Source: Chlorops oryzae (lineage: Eukaryota; Arthropoda; Insecta; Diptera; Chloropidae). From it: a DNA stretch of 64,000 nucleotides. Below, in pieces: positions 1-8,307 of this stretch (positions within the stretch are counted from its first letter, which is position 1; every line of letters begins with the position of its first letter). The stretch spans positions 91,405,639 through 91,469,638 of the forward strand of contig CM035806.1 in assembly GCA_020466095.1 (NCBI GenBank), read 5' to 3'. The notes under the pieces are model-generated. The model was not told the origin of the DNA, made no database searches, and saw only the letters and a program-made list of their open reading frames with translations. The position numbers were made by a program, and so were the translations under genes.

Positions 1-943
1 GTCGAAGTTTTTTCCCCAGTCTGACAACAATACACTGGTGTTTGGTCCTCATGAGCAGGCTGAAAGGATATCGAGTGAAGAGCTCTCAGGCTATGTTTAT
101 AGGGTGAGGTCGAAAGCTGCAACTGGTCTGGACGGAGTAACAGGGGAGATGCTTAAAAACGTGTGGAAAGCTACCCCCGCGCTGCTGAGTTCCCTTTACA
201 ACAGCTGCCTAGACGAAGGACATTTCCCAGTGGAGTAGAAAAATGCCAGAGTTATTGGGCTTTTTAAATCACCGGAAAAAGTAAAGACAGCTGCGTCCTC
301 ATATAGAGGAATTTCTCTTCTTTCTGCGTATGGGAAAGTCCTTGAAAAAATAATGGTGGAGCGACTAATGAACCACATCGGCGGAAGTTTTCATCAACAC
401 CAATATGGCATTACGCCTGGTCGTTCGGCAGTGGTTGCATGGATGCATATCCAAAAATGTGTGAGTGAGTCAACAACGCGATACGTTCTGGGAGTATTTG
501 TCGATTTCAAGGGGGCATTCGACTTCATTGAATGGGCACCAATATTGAGAAAGCTGCAGGAAAGTGGAAGCAAGGAGACCATGTTGTGGGGAAGTTTCTT
601 CTGTGATAGAATGGCTACATCCGGTACAGGCGAAAATACGGTAACCAGAAGGATAACGAGAGGATGCCCGCAAGGTTCGATCGCTGGGCCATATATCTGG
701 AACCTTATGCTTGACGAATTACTTCAGCAACTTTCCTGCAGATTTGCGGCGTACGCGGACGATGTGCTTTTGCTCGTAGAAGCAAACTCCAGAGCTGACC
801 TGGAAGCAAGCTGAGGCATTTTAATGAATAAAATGCTGGAGTGGGGGCAAAAAGTTGGTGTGGAAGTATCAAATGACAAGACGGTGATGATGCTACTTAA
901 AGGCAAATTACACGCTGGAAGACCGCCCATCATAAGGATAGAC
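1..943 (+). pseudogene. LINE copy A ORF2, RT fingers and palm (5' part)
   Basis: The frame encodes the reverse transcriptase from the FFPQ region through thumb start. Visible landmarks are RSKAATGLDG, KSPEKVK, YRGISLLSAYGKVLE, FVDFKGAFD (first catalytic Asp region), TRGCPQGSIAGPYIW and the catalytic AYADDVLLL. Two in-frame stops, TAG at 236-238 (replacing a Trp found in sister copies) and TGA at 812-814, inactivate it. No frameshift is needed to read across. The frame continues into 16441 after the Polinton, where the interrupted motif RPPIIRID resumes as GQSLKYVTEVRYLGV. The copy was probably already dead or died after insertion; the order cannot be told. Confidence 0.85.
938..943. repeat. 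Target-site duplication of the Polinton, left copy (ATAGAC)
   Basis: ATAGAC precedes the left terminus AGTAGGGGGG and is repeated immediately after the right terminus at 16441-16446. Six bases is the known duplication size for Polinton integrase. Removing the element and one copy restores the RT reading frame. Confidence 0.95.
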
Positions 944-1005
944 AGTAGGGGGGATATGTTCGTTCTGGATGTGCAACTTTTTTTGTATGGAAAATCTGAA
1001 AAAGA

Positions 1006-1505
1006 CGCACATTTGAGATCTAGAAAATTTTTGTTGATTTGTATGAGAGGTCGCACATTTGAGATCTAGAAAATTTTTGTTGATTTGTATGAGAGGTCGC
1101 ACATTTGAGATCTAGAAAATTTTTGTTCATTTGTATGAGAGGTCGCACATTTGAGATCTAGAAAATTTTTGTTCATTTGTATGAGAGGTCGCACATTTGA
1201 GATCTAGAAAATTTTTGTTCGTTTGTATGAGACGTCGCACATCTAGAAAATTTTGGTTGGTTTATATGAGATGACATACATTTAGGTCTTTGGAAATTTT
1301 GGTTGGTTTATATGAGATGACATACATTTAGGTCTTTGGAAATTTAGGAAGTTTGTATGAGGTGACATACATTTAGGTCTTTGGAAATTTTGGTTGGTTT
1401 ATATGAGATGACATACATTTAGGTCTTTGGAAATTTTGGTTGGTTTATATGAGATGACATACATTTAGGTCTTTGGAAATTTTTGGAGGTTTATATGAGA
1501 AGGTT
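1006..1505 (+). repeat. 46-bp tandem repeats in the left TIR, two related unit types
   Basis: Type A units begin CGCACATTTGAGATCTAG at 1006, 1052, 1098, 1144, 1190 and 1236 (46-bp period; the last is shortened to 39 bp). Type B units begin CATACATTTAGGTCTTTGG at 1275, 1321, 1366, 1412 and 1458 (45-46 bp). The A and B units align with each other (shared ..AAATTTT.GTT...TTTGTATGAGA frame), so they are diverged versions of one unit. The unit beginning at 1236 is a hybrid of the two. Confidence 0.9.
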
Positions 1506-1535
1506 CACATTGAGCCTCATTGAAGAGTTGAGGGG

Positions 1536-1995
1536 GTGAGAAACTGTGCGGTAGGAGAGCATATATAGTTCAATATGTAAACATTGGGTTAGAGCTGGAG
1601 TTGACTTATCGCTACTGAAGTCATTGAGATGAAGATAAGGCATGATTTTTTAGCCAGAACAAGTTGAAGCTTGTTTCATTGAATGTTTTGAAAAATTAGT
1701 ACATATATGTGTGAGTATGGTGTGGGTGAGAAGCTGTGCGGTAGGAGAGCATATATAGTTCAATATGTAAACATTGGGTTAGAGCTGGAGTTGACTTATC
1801 GCTACTGAAGTCATTGAGATGAAGACAAGGCATGATTTTTTAGCCAGAACAAGTTGAAGCGTGCCTCATTGGATGTTTATTAAAAAATTTTTCAAGTTCA
1901 AGTTCAGTTCAATCGGGGGGATATTTTTGGGATTGAATGTTTTGAAAAATTAGTACATATATGTGTGAGTATGGTGTGGGTGAGAAACTGTGTGG
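1536..1995 (+). repeat. About 192-bp direct repeat within the left TIR
   Basis: A segment starting GTGAGAAACTGTGCGGTAGG recurs 192 bp later, and a partial third copy of its 3' part (GAATGTTTTGAAAAATTAG through GGGTGAGAAACTGTG) lies at about 1935-1995. The mirrored set lies at about 15389-15848. It contains ATATATAG, a TATA-like motif, but no evidence ties it to transcription. Confidence 0.8.
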
Positions 1996-2068
1996 AAGTT
2001 TGAAGAAAAGTGTGAAGGTATAAAAATAAAATTTGTTCTATTGGCGCTATCAGTCTTACAAGTGAAGT

Positions 2069-2193
2069 CAAACAGATATTGATATAGTAGTACCCTGGCG
2101 ACGCACAAAAATACAAAAAAGGTAAGGGGAAAAAAAAACAACAAATTATTTTAAATTAAATTAATAATGTCCTTTTATTTTTTGTAGATAAAT
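2069..2193 (+). promoter_or_regulatory. Leader between the left TIR and the first gene
   Basis: An AT-rich 125-bp stretch upstream of the plus-strand gene at 2194. It has an AAGGTAAGGG donor-like site near 2120 and a TTTTTTGTAG acceptor-like site just before the start codon context at 2187, so a short 5'-UTR intron (about 2122-2187) is possible. This is inference from splice-site-like sequence only. Confidence 0.35.
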
Positions 2194-2661
2194 ATGACGG
2201 ATCAAAGTCAGAGAGCTCTGAATGCTATTAAGGACTTCGAAAGACTTAATAAAAAGGAAAGTATCCCTATTAATCAGCTAGCGGAAGGGGAACAGCATCC
2301 TATTGTTAGGGCTGTGAGAGTTCAAACAAAATTTGGAAAACGAATTTTATTGGAACTTATCAAAGGAGTAATATTTTTACCGGCAATGTTCAACGATTTG
2401 AAGGAAGAAACCTTGGAGCTATTGAAAGATCAAAGTTTTTCTCTAATTCGGAGAGGGTCTATGCAAAATTATACTTTACACATTGTTGAAGGTATTCCAA
2501 ACTCTCAACCACTCTTCATAGATTTTAACGTTCATGATCATTTGTTCAATGAAAACCTTTTTTACGCCCCACCTAATATAAGAACCAATGATATTGAGGA
2601 AGATAATGATAATGATTATGTTGATGATGTTATAAATGTTAAGAAAAGGAAAATATTCTAA
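2194..2661 (+). CDS. Small conserved Polinton protein, possible OB-fold single-strand DNA binder
   Basis: A 155-residue intact reading frame and the only sizeable gene on the plus strand of the Polinton. The centre (about residues 24-75) shows alternating hydrophobic strands with INQLAEGEQHPIVRAVRVQTKFGKRILLEL, followed by a FLP motif. That arrangement resembles a compact beta-barrel of OB type. The C-terminal 25 residues are very acidic (EEDNDNDYVDD) and end in a basic KKRK. I recall similar proteins in insect mobile elements, but I cannot assign a function. A role in protecting single-stranded DNA during protein-primed replication is an inference. The start codon follows a candidate 5'-UTR intron. 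Confidence 0.7.
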   Translation: MTDQSQRALNAIKDFERLNKKESIPINQLAEGEQHPIVRAVRVQTKFGKRILLELIKGVIFLPAMFNDLKEETLELLKDQSFSLIRRGSMQNYTLHIVEGIPNSQPLFIDFNVHDHLFNENLFYAPPNIRTNDIEEDNDNDYVDDVINVKKRKIF

Positions 2662-2757
2662 TAAAATATGTAAACATTTTTTTTCAAAAATAAAAGAAAA
2701 TAAATTTTGTTTTCAATTCTTAAAAGAATCTTTTATTTAATAAATGAATAGAGAAAC

Positions 2758-3276
2758 TTATGACATAGCTGAACCATAATCTTGAACAAATTTTCTTAGA
2801 GCTAAAGAATTTTTAAGGGCGCAAGCGCAAGCTTTCTTTTTTCTTGTCAACAAATTACAATGATTGTTACATGTTATATCATCTGAATCACATAGGTGCC
2901 TTATGTTCTTAAGCGAATAATTACAATCGATTTCTTTTATGCCAGAAATTGCGCACTCTGCCAAAAGTTCCTTTGCCCACATTGATTTTTCTTCGCCTTT
3001 TACATGTATTTGATAGCCTTTGAGGAGAAATTTCATATATTTCTTCATTTCACTCAAAGTGAAGTCACCAGAGTCCCAATCGAGCATATGGTAGTTGTTT
3101 TTGAGCCAAATTACTGATTTTTTCTCGGCATCGTTCAATAATTTGAAATTAAATGGTGACTTTATAAGAAAATGGATATATTTTTTATCACTGAAGCAAA
3201 AAGCGACTTCCTTAAAAATGAATTGGTTATTAGTGAGTCGGAATCCTTGACAATCGAAGACAACAAATTTAGGCAT
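2758..3276 (-). CDS. Uncharacterised Polinton protein, possible RNase H-fold nuclease
   Basis: A 172-residue intact frame at the downstream end of the minus-strand gene cluster. It opens with FVVFDCQGF, a hydrophobic strand followed by an Asp, as seen at the start of RNase H-fold exonuclease-like domains. Later features are FKEVAFCF, a conserved-looking WLKNNYHMLDWDSGDF and QIHVKGEEKSMW around residue 90-103, and a Cys/His-rich C-terminal third (residues about 115-155) that could bind zinc. Related proteins occur in other arthropod mobile elements as far as I remember. Catalytic activity is not established and the nuclease idea is an inference from fold-like pattern alone. Confidence 0.6.
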   Translation of the reverse strand: MPKFVVFDCQGFRLTNNQFIFKEVAFCFSDKKYIHFLIKSPFNFKLLNDAEKKSVIWLKNNYHMLDWDSGDFTLSEMKKYMKFLLKGYQIHVKGEEKSMWAKELLAECAISGIKEIDCNYSLKNIRHLCDSDDITCNNHCNLLTRKKKACACALKNSLALRKFVQDYGSAMS

Positions 3277-3371
3277 TTTTCCTTTATCCGGGTTTTATTG
3301 TCGTGAACAAGTTTTTTGCTCAAAGGCTTATGATGAAATAAATAAAATGTGCTACAAATCAATGCTTTATA

Positions 3372-4561
3372 TTAAGTGTGCTTTACAATTTCACCAGTCA
3401 TCGGTTTGTATGTAATGACACGATCATGTATAAGAACACAATATGCCGAAGTGTTTGGTTTAATGTTTTCAAGAGTTTTGAACATTATACGAATATCGAG
3501 AGCACCTGTTTTAATTTCTTCATTTTGATGCGATGTGTCAATAACAATTATTGGACATTCTTTAAACTTTTTGCAGCATAAAAGTGGGTGTGACTCAATC
3601 AATAATAACTTTGTTGAAACCTTGCATACATTTCATATAAGAGAGCATATCGATTACGAGACAAATTTAAATTAAGGTCATCGTATGGATATGAAACAGA
3701 GTTTAAATGTACTTTTAAATCGGTTAAGCTACAGTTTGTAAACTTTTCTCCATTCTCGAAAGCGATAAGAATAAAACGAGGACGCTCACTTTGTGTTCCT
3801 ACTTTCATGTTCCATGTATGATTTGTACTTTGAGGTAGCTCTGGATAAAAGTAACATTCCCAACTACGAAATGATATAGGTAGAGGAATATCCTCTTTAA
3901 TAGTTGTATAGATTTTCAATTTGGCTGCATCGGATAATTGAATTTGGGGAACCTTCCAAGCAACATTTAAGAGCTTTAAGTTAATTTTATCCTTTTCACT
4001 CTCTTCCGTACTATAGACAGACTTATCATTTGATCTAGAACGTAGCAAGATAAGCTCATGTTTTGAATTTATCATAATTTTATCAAAGTCTTCGGCAAAG
4101 CCCATCAACGTTTTTAGTGGTACGCAAAAATTGAAATAGCCATTATTTATAGCTGGTTTAATATTTTCTTCCGGAGACCAACCGGCATTTTCCAACATTG
4201 TACTTGTATTTTTGTTTAAGGATACAAGATTTTTTAAAGTAGAAGTTTGACCCAAGTACCGTGTGCGATCAATTTCCACACCATTCATTTCATAACGTAT
4301 TTCCTCAAATAGATATGCAATACAATTATTTCGAAATTTAACTCCTTTGGGTTCTGCATTTTCGGAACCAATTGAAACAACCCCCTCAATGTACAGTAAG
4401 CTTTCATGAGGTAGAACGTAGAGATCTTGATTTTGAATTGCTATCCGTATCTCATCATTGTTGTTAAAGGATTGCAAATATGGTTGATATGTGTGAAATT
4501 CTTTCTTCGTAATAGACTCATCGAAGACGGGTTGTTCTCCAACTCTCAAGATATTATTCAT
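3372..4561 (-). pseudogene. MCP: Polinton major capsid protein (double jelly-roll), frameshifted near its C-terminus
   Basis: The main frame (4561 to 3599, 320 residues) has the N-terminal FDESITKKEFHTY...NNDEIRIAIQ and LPHESLLYIEG blocks and the FEEIRYEMNGVEIDRTR block typical of Polinton major capsid proteins. It then stops just after ARFQQSYY. The last ~75 residues (IIVIDTSHQNEEIKTG, SAYCVLIHDR, KPMTGEIVK) lie in another frame at 3372-3602, directly abutting. A single small indel near 3600 therefore separates the body from its C-terminal part. The product would build the icosahedral shell together with the minor capsid protein. Its start codon overlaps the stop of the small upstream frame (ATGA at 4561-4558). 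Confidence 0.85.
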
Positions 4562-4734
4562 TTCTTTTTAATGTAAGTAAATCCCAATGATTGTAAAAAG
4601 TTTCTATTTTTAATACTTAATGGCTTTTTTATAAGAAATTTTTCTTTGCTTATTCTTGATGCGTTATGTACAAGAGATGAAGATAAACTGATAGAAGAAC
4701 CATCGTTCACACCATTTTTATTAAATATAATCAT
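4558..4734 (-). CDS. Small conserved-looking protein upstream of the capsid gene (58 aa)
   Basis: An ATG at 4734 opens a 58-codon frame whose TGA stop (4560-4558) overlaps the capsid ATG (4561-4559) as ATGA. The product is basic and Ser/Lys rich, with NGVNDGSSISLSSS near the start and NFLQSLGFTYIKKK at the end. It has no transmembrane segment. The position, tight spacing and overlap with MCP suggest a real gene, perhaps a minor virion or scaffold component. I do not recognise a family with certainty. It fills most of the gap between the minor and major capsid genes. Confidence 0.55.
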   Translation of the reverse strand: MIIFNKNGVNDGSSISLSSSLVHNASRISKEKFLIKKPLSIKNRNFLQSLGFTYIKKK

Positions 4735-4746
4735 AGCTGATGCTAA

Positions 4747-5442
4747 TTATTCAACAGGTTTCAAGTGGAGTCTTAATGTAATTGTTTCTCCTTGAAAATT
4801 TAATAATACACCGTTTTCGTTAACAAGTCTAACTGCAATTGAACCTATCTCTTTGACGATCACAGGCAAATAGATAACATTATTTGGAATTATGTCTATT
4901 TTATATCCCGGTTCAACATTTATAGAGAATTCATGTAAGGTGTGTGCCAAGGTACTGTTAACATATGAACCGCCCACAATGTTGCACTCAATACGTACAA
5001 CATTGTTTTGGGTAATCATTAAACTTGTATCCGATATATGTGTTTCATCAGGTTTAAGTTGACGCTTTGAAAATCCCAAAAGCGATCCAATGCTTCTCTC
5101 TCTATCAAAATAAATTATATCTTTTTCAGAGAAGATTTCAGCTTTTAATGTATTATTATTGGCCTTTATACTTAATGTAGCACCAGCTGCTGCTGCTTCT
5201 TGATTTTCGTATGCGTCTAAAATATATTTCACAATATCATCGAACTCATATGACCCGATAGGAAGCTCGATTACATGCTTGCCAATGTGAAAAAGATTAT
5301 TTTTTTCATCAATATTCGGTATTGAGTAATATGTATGAAAATCAATCGGTCCACAAACATATTCCTTTTTAAGCTCTATGGGAGGAAAATAATTTGCTGT
5401 AAGAATTGAGGAATTTCCAGTCAAAGTCAATGTTCTTGACAT
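4747..5442 (-). CDS. mCP: Polinton minor capsid (penton-type) protein
   Basis: An intact frame of 231 residues from the ATG at 5442; an upstream in-frame ATG at 5478 would add 12 residues, but MSRTLTLTGNSS is the more usual-looking start. The N-terminal segment (FPPIEL, YVCGPIDFHTYYSIPNI), a middle with GLLGF-like SLLGFSKRQL and the C-terminal EPGYKIDIIPNNVIYLPV and GETITLRLHLKP are typical of the single jelly-roll Polinton protein that is thought to form virion vertices. The gene lies between integrase and the small frame/MCP pair, a usual neighbourhood for capsid genes. Confidence 0.85.
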   Translation of the reverse strand: MSRTLTLTGNSSILTANYFPPIELKKEYVCGPIDFHTYYSIPNIDEKNNLFHIGKHVIELPIGSYEFDDIVKYILDAYENQEAAAAGATLSIKANNNTLKAEIFSEKDIIYFDRERSIGSLLGFSKRQLKPDETHISDTSLMITQNNVVRIECNIVGGSYVNSTLAHTLHEFSINVEPGYKIDIIPNNVIYLPVIVKEIGSIAVRLVNENGVLLNFQGETITLRLHLKPVE

Positions 5443-5512
5443 CTTGAGGGGTTGAGATAGTAAAGTAAACTGAATCAATCAAAGAAATAAAACTTCTTTT
5501 TATAAAATTTTT

Positions 5513-6430
5513 TCATAGTATATCATATTTATTTATCCAAGAGTTGTGACTATCGGAAAACCCCAACCATTTTACATACACTTTATCACCCCGCTTCTTT
5601 ATAACTTTCTCAACTAAATACATGTGAGGAAAACGTGATTTTTGCAATTCTTGTGTATAGAAAGCACCCTTAATTACATTTCCCTGATAGTCTTCTAGAA
5701 TATAAGTACATGGATTGGTATTTTGAATCTTATTTATCTTGAAGATTTCCGTTGTCCAATTGGGTGTGTAACCTTTCTCAAAAACATGTTTATATTTGCT
5801 TATTCGAACGTAATGGTTTACATGAAATTTGGGCTTATTATAGACTTTCAGACGGTTGTAAATCGTTTTTAGAATTGTTGCTGCATTTAAAGAATTCACT
5901 TTATCGGGTGCAATTTTTATTGTTCTGTGGACTTTTCCATTGTACTCTTTAGTCAATTTTTGATATTCATCAATCCATTTGTAAGAACCGCGATTACTGA
6001 AGCCCTTCCACATCATATTTTTCAAAGTGCGATTAAATCGTTCAACTATCGAGGCTTTCATTACACTATAGGTAGAGTAGTGATTTATTTTGTTTTGTTT
6101 CATTAAAAGTTGAAACTCTTTATTGAAGAATTCCTTCCCATCATCTGTTTGCAAATTTTTAGGTTTTCGACCGCATTCAAATACACTTTTCATTGCTTTG
6201 GTAACATCAGGAGCTGTTTTCGACTTTATCGCAACGGTCCAGGCATATTTGGAGAAAGTGTCAATGATTGTGAGTAGGTAGCGATAACCTTTGTTGAATG
6301 TAGAGTAATTACCCATTTCCACTAAATCAGCTTGCCAAAGATCATCAATATCTTTGGTTATAACAGCTCTTCGTTTAAAATTTCGCCGTGCCTGTCGATG
6401 GAGCTCCTCAACTATTTGAAATCGACTCAT
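5513..6430 (-). CDS. INT: Polinton retroviral-type integrase with C-terminal chromodomain
   Basis: 305 residues, intact. The DDE core shows DDLWQADLVEM (Asp about residue 35), LQTDDGKEFF (Asp about residue 96) and SIVERFNRTLKNMMW (Glu about residue 130). RYLLTIIDTFSKYAW is the usual strand after the first Asp. The C-terminal ~50 residues contain VEKVIKKRGDKVYVKWLGF...SWI, a chromodomain signature. No N-terminal HHCC zinc-binding module is visible, so the frame begins close to the catalytic core. This enzyme would join the element ends to target DNA and produce the 6-bp duplication. Its ATG overlaps the stop of the preceding gene (ATGA, 6430-6427). Confidence 0.95.
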   Translation of the reverse strand: MSRFQIVEELHRQARRNFKRRAVITKDIDDLWQADLVEMGNYSTFNKGYRYLLTIIDTFSKYAWTVAIKSKTAPDVTKAMKSVFECGRKPKNLQTDDGKEFFNKEFQLLMKQNKINHYSTYSVMKASIVERFNRTLKNMMWKGFSNRGSYKWIDEYQKLTKEYNGKVHRTIKIAPDKVNSLNAATILKTIYNRLKVYNKPKFHVNHYVRISKYKHVFEKGYTPNWTTEIFKINKIQNTNPCTYILEDYQGNVIKGAFYTQELQKSRFPHMYLVEKVIKKRGDKVYVKWLGFSDSHNSWINKYDIL

Positions 6431-6888
6431 CTTGAAGATGGTATTGTGTGGTTTTGGTTTGGTTTTTGAATAATGTTTTGATTAGAAATCATTGAAAACA
6501 AAACATTTTCCGTACCTTCTAAACGCTTCTCAACATATTCCATATACACCTTAAACCTCTCATCAATATCGCGTTCAATAGATTTAATTTTTTCATAAAC
6601 GGTTTCAATTTCTTTATTACGGTGACTTTCATAAGCTTTAATTGAATCCTGAAATTCAGTTCGATACGCATCAAGACTTAGAATTACAAAATTTTGCGTT
6701 GCAGCGTCGCCCTTTACTATTGGATCTTTAAGATTTCTGATGCGTTTAAAATGAGCGTTGAAGCTGTGATCTATGCTAGCGCTTAGAGTCAATTCCGTAT
6801 TAAAACTTTTTGACTTGGATGTATTGTTATTATATCGACCGAATTTGTCCACGCTCATCTTTTTATTTTTCGTCGAGTTTTCATTCAA
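6427..6888 (-). CDS. PX-type structural protein with coiled coil, fibre-like motif
   Basis: 153 residues, intact. The central sequence IRNLKDPIVKGDAATQNFVI resembles the repeated LKNVxDPxxxxDAATKxYVD unit of phage and viral fibre proteins. Residues about 75-130 are a charged helical stretch (KEIETVYEKIKSIERDIDERF) likely to coil. A role as a virion-surface or fibre-like component is inferred from this motif and from its place in the structural gene cluster. It overlaps the upstream gene by 8 nt (6881-6888) and the integrase by 4 nt. A second in-frame Met occurs at residue 11. Confidence 0.65.
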   Translation of the reverse strand: MNENSTKNKKMSVDKFGRYNNNTSKSKSFNTELTLSASIDHSFNAHFKRIRNLKDPIVKGDAATQNFVILSLDAYRTEFQDSIKAYESHRNKEIETVYEKIKSIERDIDERFKVYMEYVEKRLEGTENVLFSMISNQNIIQKPNQNHTIPSSR

Positions 6889-7911
6889 TTATGTCAGCTT
6901 CTTTAAGCTCTTCAATAATTGAAATAATTTCGTTGTTATGATTATTATGTCCTGCAGATTGTGATGCTATGAGTAGTCGTAAACGATTAACCAATTCATT
7001 TGGGTCATCCCAATATATATAGTTGATTGGATTCAAATTTAAATTCATTAAACCAAATCCTTCTTTCTTCACATCTAAGTTCGAGTTTGACCCTTTACTC
7101 TCCACATCTTTGATTAAAAATTGAATAATGTTTAGATACTTGGGTCCTTTGTTTCCATTGACTTGACCACGAGATGTATAGCCACGTCTATAGGCATTAG
7201 TTTTCAATAGAATTTTCTTATACAATTTTAAATCCGGTTCAGTATATTCGATAGGATTTTTTGTGAACATTAACTGAAAAAGTCCTGGTGTCATTGTAAA
7301 TGTTTCGTCACCAATTTGAACTTGATTAGAACTTTTGAATGATATTTTTGAGTCTCCAAACATCAATTGCTTTTCCGAATTGTAATTCAATCCAAATATT
7401 CTATCTAGACTGTTTTGCTTTTCTAGTAGATCAAAATTCGGTTCATTTAACAAATTACTGACTTCTCCTTCTTCTTCTTCCATGGCTTTAATAGTGTTTG
7501 ATTTATTATATCATCATCAACGTCATCATCATTGCTATAAAATTGATCATTGCTTTCTTCATCATCATCATAATCTTGAACAGAATCAACACTATTAGAC
7601 CTTTTTGGTGTACTAGTTTCAATCTTTGGTAGTTTATTAATTTTTTTCCTCCTATCTTTTTTCATCGGTCTTTTGAATAAATTTTTTTTGTTGAAAGTTG
7701 AAATATTTGCTTTAGAGTTTTTAGCCAAATCATTTACTATTTCATTTTTAACTTTAGTTTCTGTAAGCAAATCCTTAATTGGAGCTGTGATTGGTAGAAA
7801 AGTTTTTTCCAGACTTTCTGCTGCGCTTAAATCATTAATTTTAATGGCTTTGAACTTATTCCTCAAAACTTTTCTCGTCTGAATAATTTTGGAAAGTAAT
7901 TCATCATCCAT
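6881..7911 (-). pseudogene. PY-type Polinton protein, split by a frame change at a GAA/AAG repeat
   Basis: Two overlapping frames look like halves of one gene. The N-terminal half (7911 to 7447, 154 residues) starts MDDELLSKIIQTRKVLRNKF, has Lys-rich and Asp-rich tracts, and ends LLKPWKKKKEK. The C-terminal half (7483 to 6881, 200 residues) holds DRIFGLNY, MTPGLFQLMF, YKKILLKTNAYRRGY and YWDDPNELVNRLRLLIASQSAGH, the most conserved part of this Polinton family. They overlap by 37 nt across a short (GAA)n run at about 7477-7492, a classic slippage site. Separate translation of the second half from the ATG at 7483 is also possible. Function is unknown; a structural role is inferred. Confidence 0.7.
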
Positions 7912-8037
7912 GACTTTGTTGTTGCTACTGATAACGCTCTCAATGAACTGTTTGTATTAATGGTTAAATTATTAATGAGATCATTTAAGTGTCCATGACA
8001 TCTTTTATATTATAAATTTTCCTCAATTTAATTGCCA

Positions 8038-8119
8038 CCTTCCGTGGCGTAGTGGTTAGGAGTATGTCGTTGTCATACATCTATAGGCTCAAAGCGAGAT
8101 GTTTAACTCTCGACACAGG
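8038..8119 (+). tRNA. tRNA-like sequence, possible degenerate tRNA-Asn(GTT) or SINE head
   Basis: An A-box-like TGGCGTAGTGG at 8045-8055 is followed by a perfect 5-bp anticodon-type stem (GTATG 8062-8066 with CATAC 8074-8078) around a 7-nt loop with GTT at the anticodon position. A 5-bp T-arm-like stem (CGAGA 8095-8099 with TCTCG 8108-8112) encloses an 8-nt loop, close to a B box. The acceptor stem pairs for only about 3 bp and the T loop is one base too long. A functional tRNA is therefore unlikely; a decayed tRNA or tRNA-derived SINE fits better. Confidence 0.4.
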
Positions 8120-8213
8120 TAGAAACTTTAGAAAATCCTATTTATTCTCTTCCTCTCTCTTTCACTGTAACTTCTACATTGCAATTAATCGGGAAATAAG
8201 TGATAAAATATAA

Positions 8214-8253
8214 CTCTCTATCTCTCTCTCTCTCTCTCTTCTTTCTCTCTCTC
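8214..8253 (+). repeat. (TC)n microsatellite
   Basis: An almost pure CT/TC dinucleotide run with a few TT interruptions. Confidence 0.95.
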
Positions 8254-8307
8254 CGAATAGAGAAAAGAAAAAATAAAATTGTATACAGTTTATAAAAATA
8301 TATTTTA

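Larger units (their letters stand above)
944..2068 (+). repeat. Polinton left terminal inverted repeat (1125 bp)
   Basis: It matches the reverse complement of 15316-16440. Both arms are exactly 1125 bp and end internally at CAAGTGAAGT. By eye I found about three mismatches (for example near 16230, 15714 and 15502). The repeat is non-coding and consists of a 46-bp tandem-repeat block (1006-1505) followed by about 192-bp direct repeats (about 1536-1995). Confidence 0.95.
7912..8307. other. Intergenic interval with tRNA-like segment and (TC)n microsatellite
   Basis: No protein gene is visible between the PY-type gene and the BIR gene. The interval holds a tRNA-like segment (8038-8119) and a pyrimidine microsatellite (8214-8253). 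The remainder is AT-rich. Confidence 0.7.

Noticed and set aside
1006..1505. CRISPR-like array
   Set aside because: The 46-bp units are contiguous with no unique spacers, occur mirrored in both TIRs, and the context is a eukaryotic transposon.
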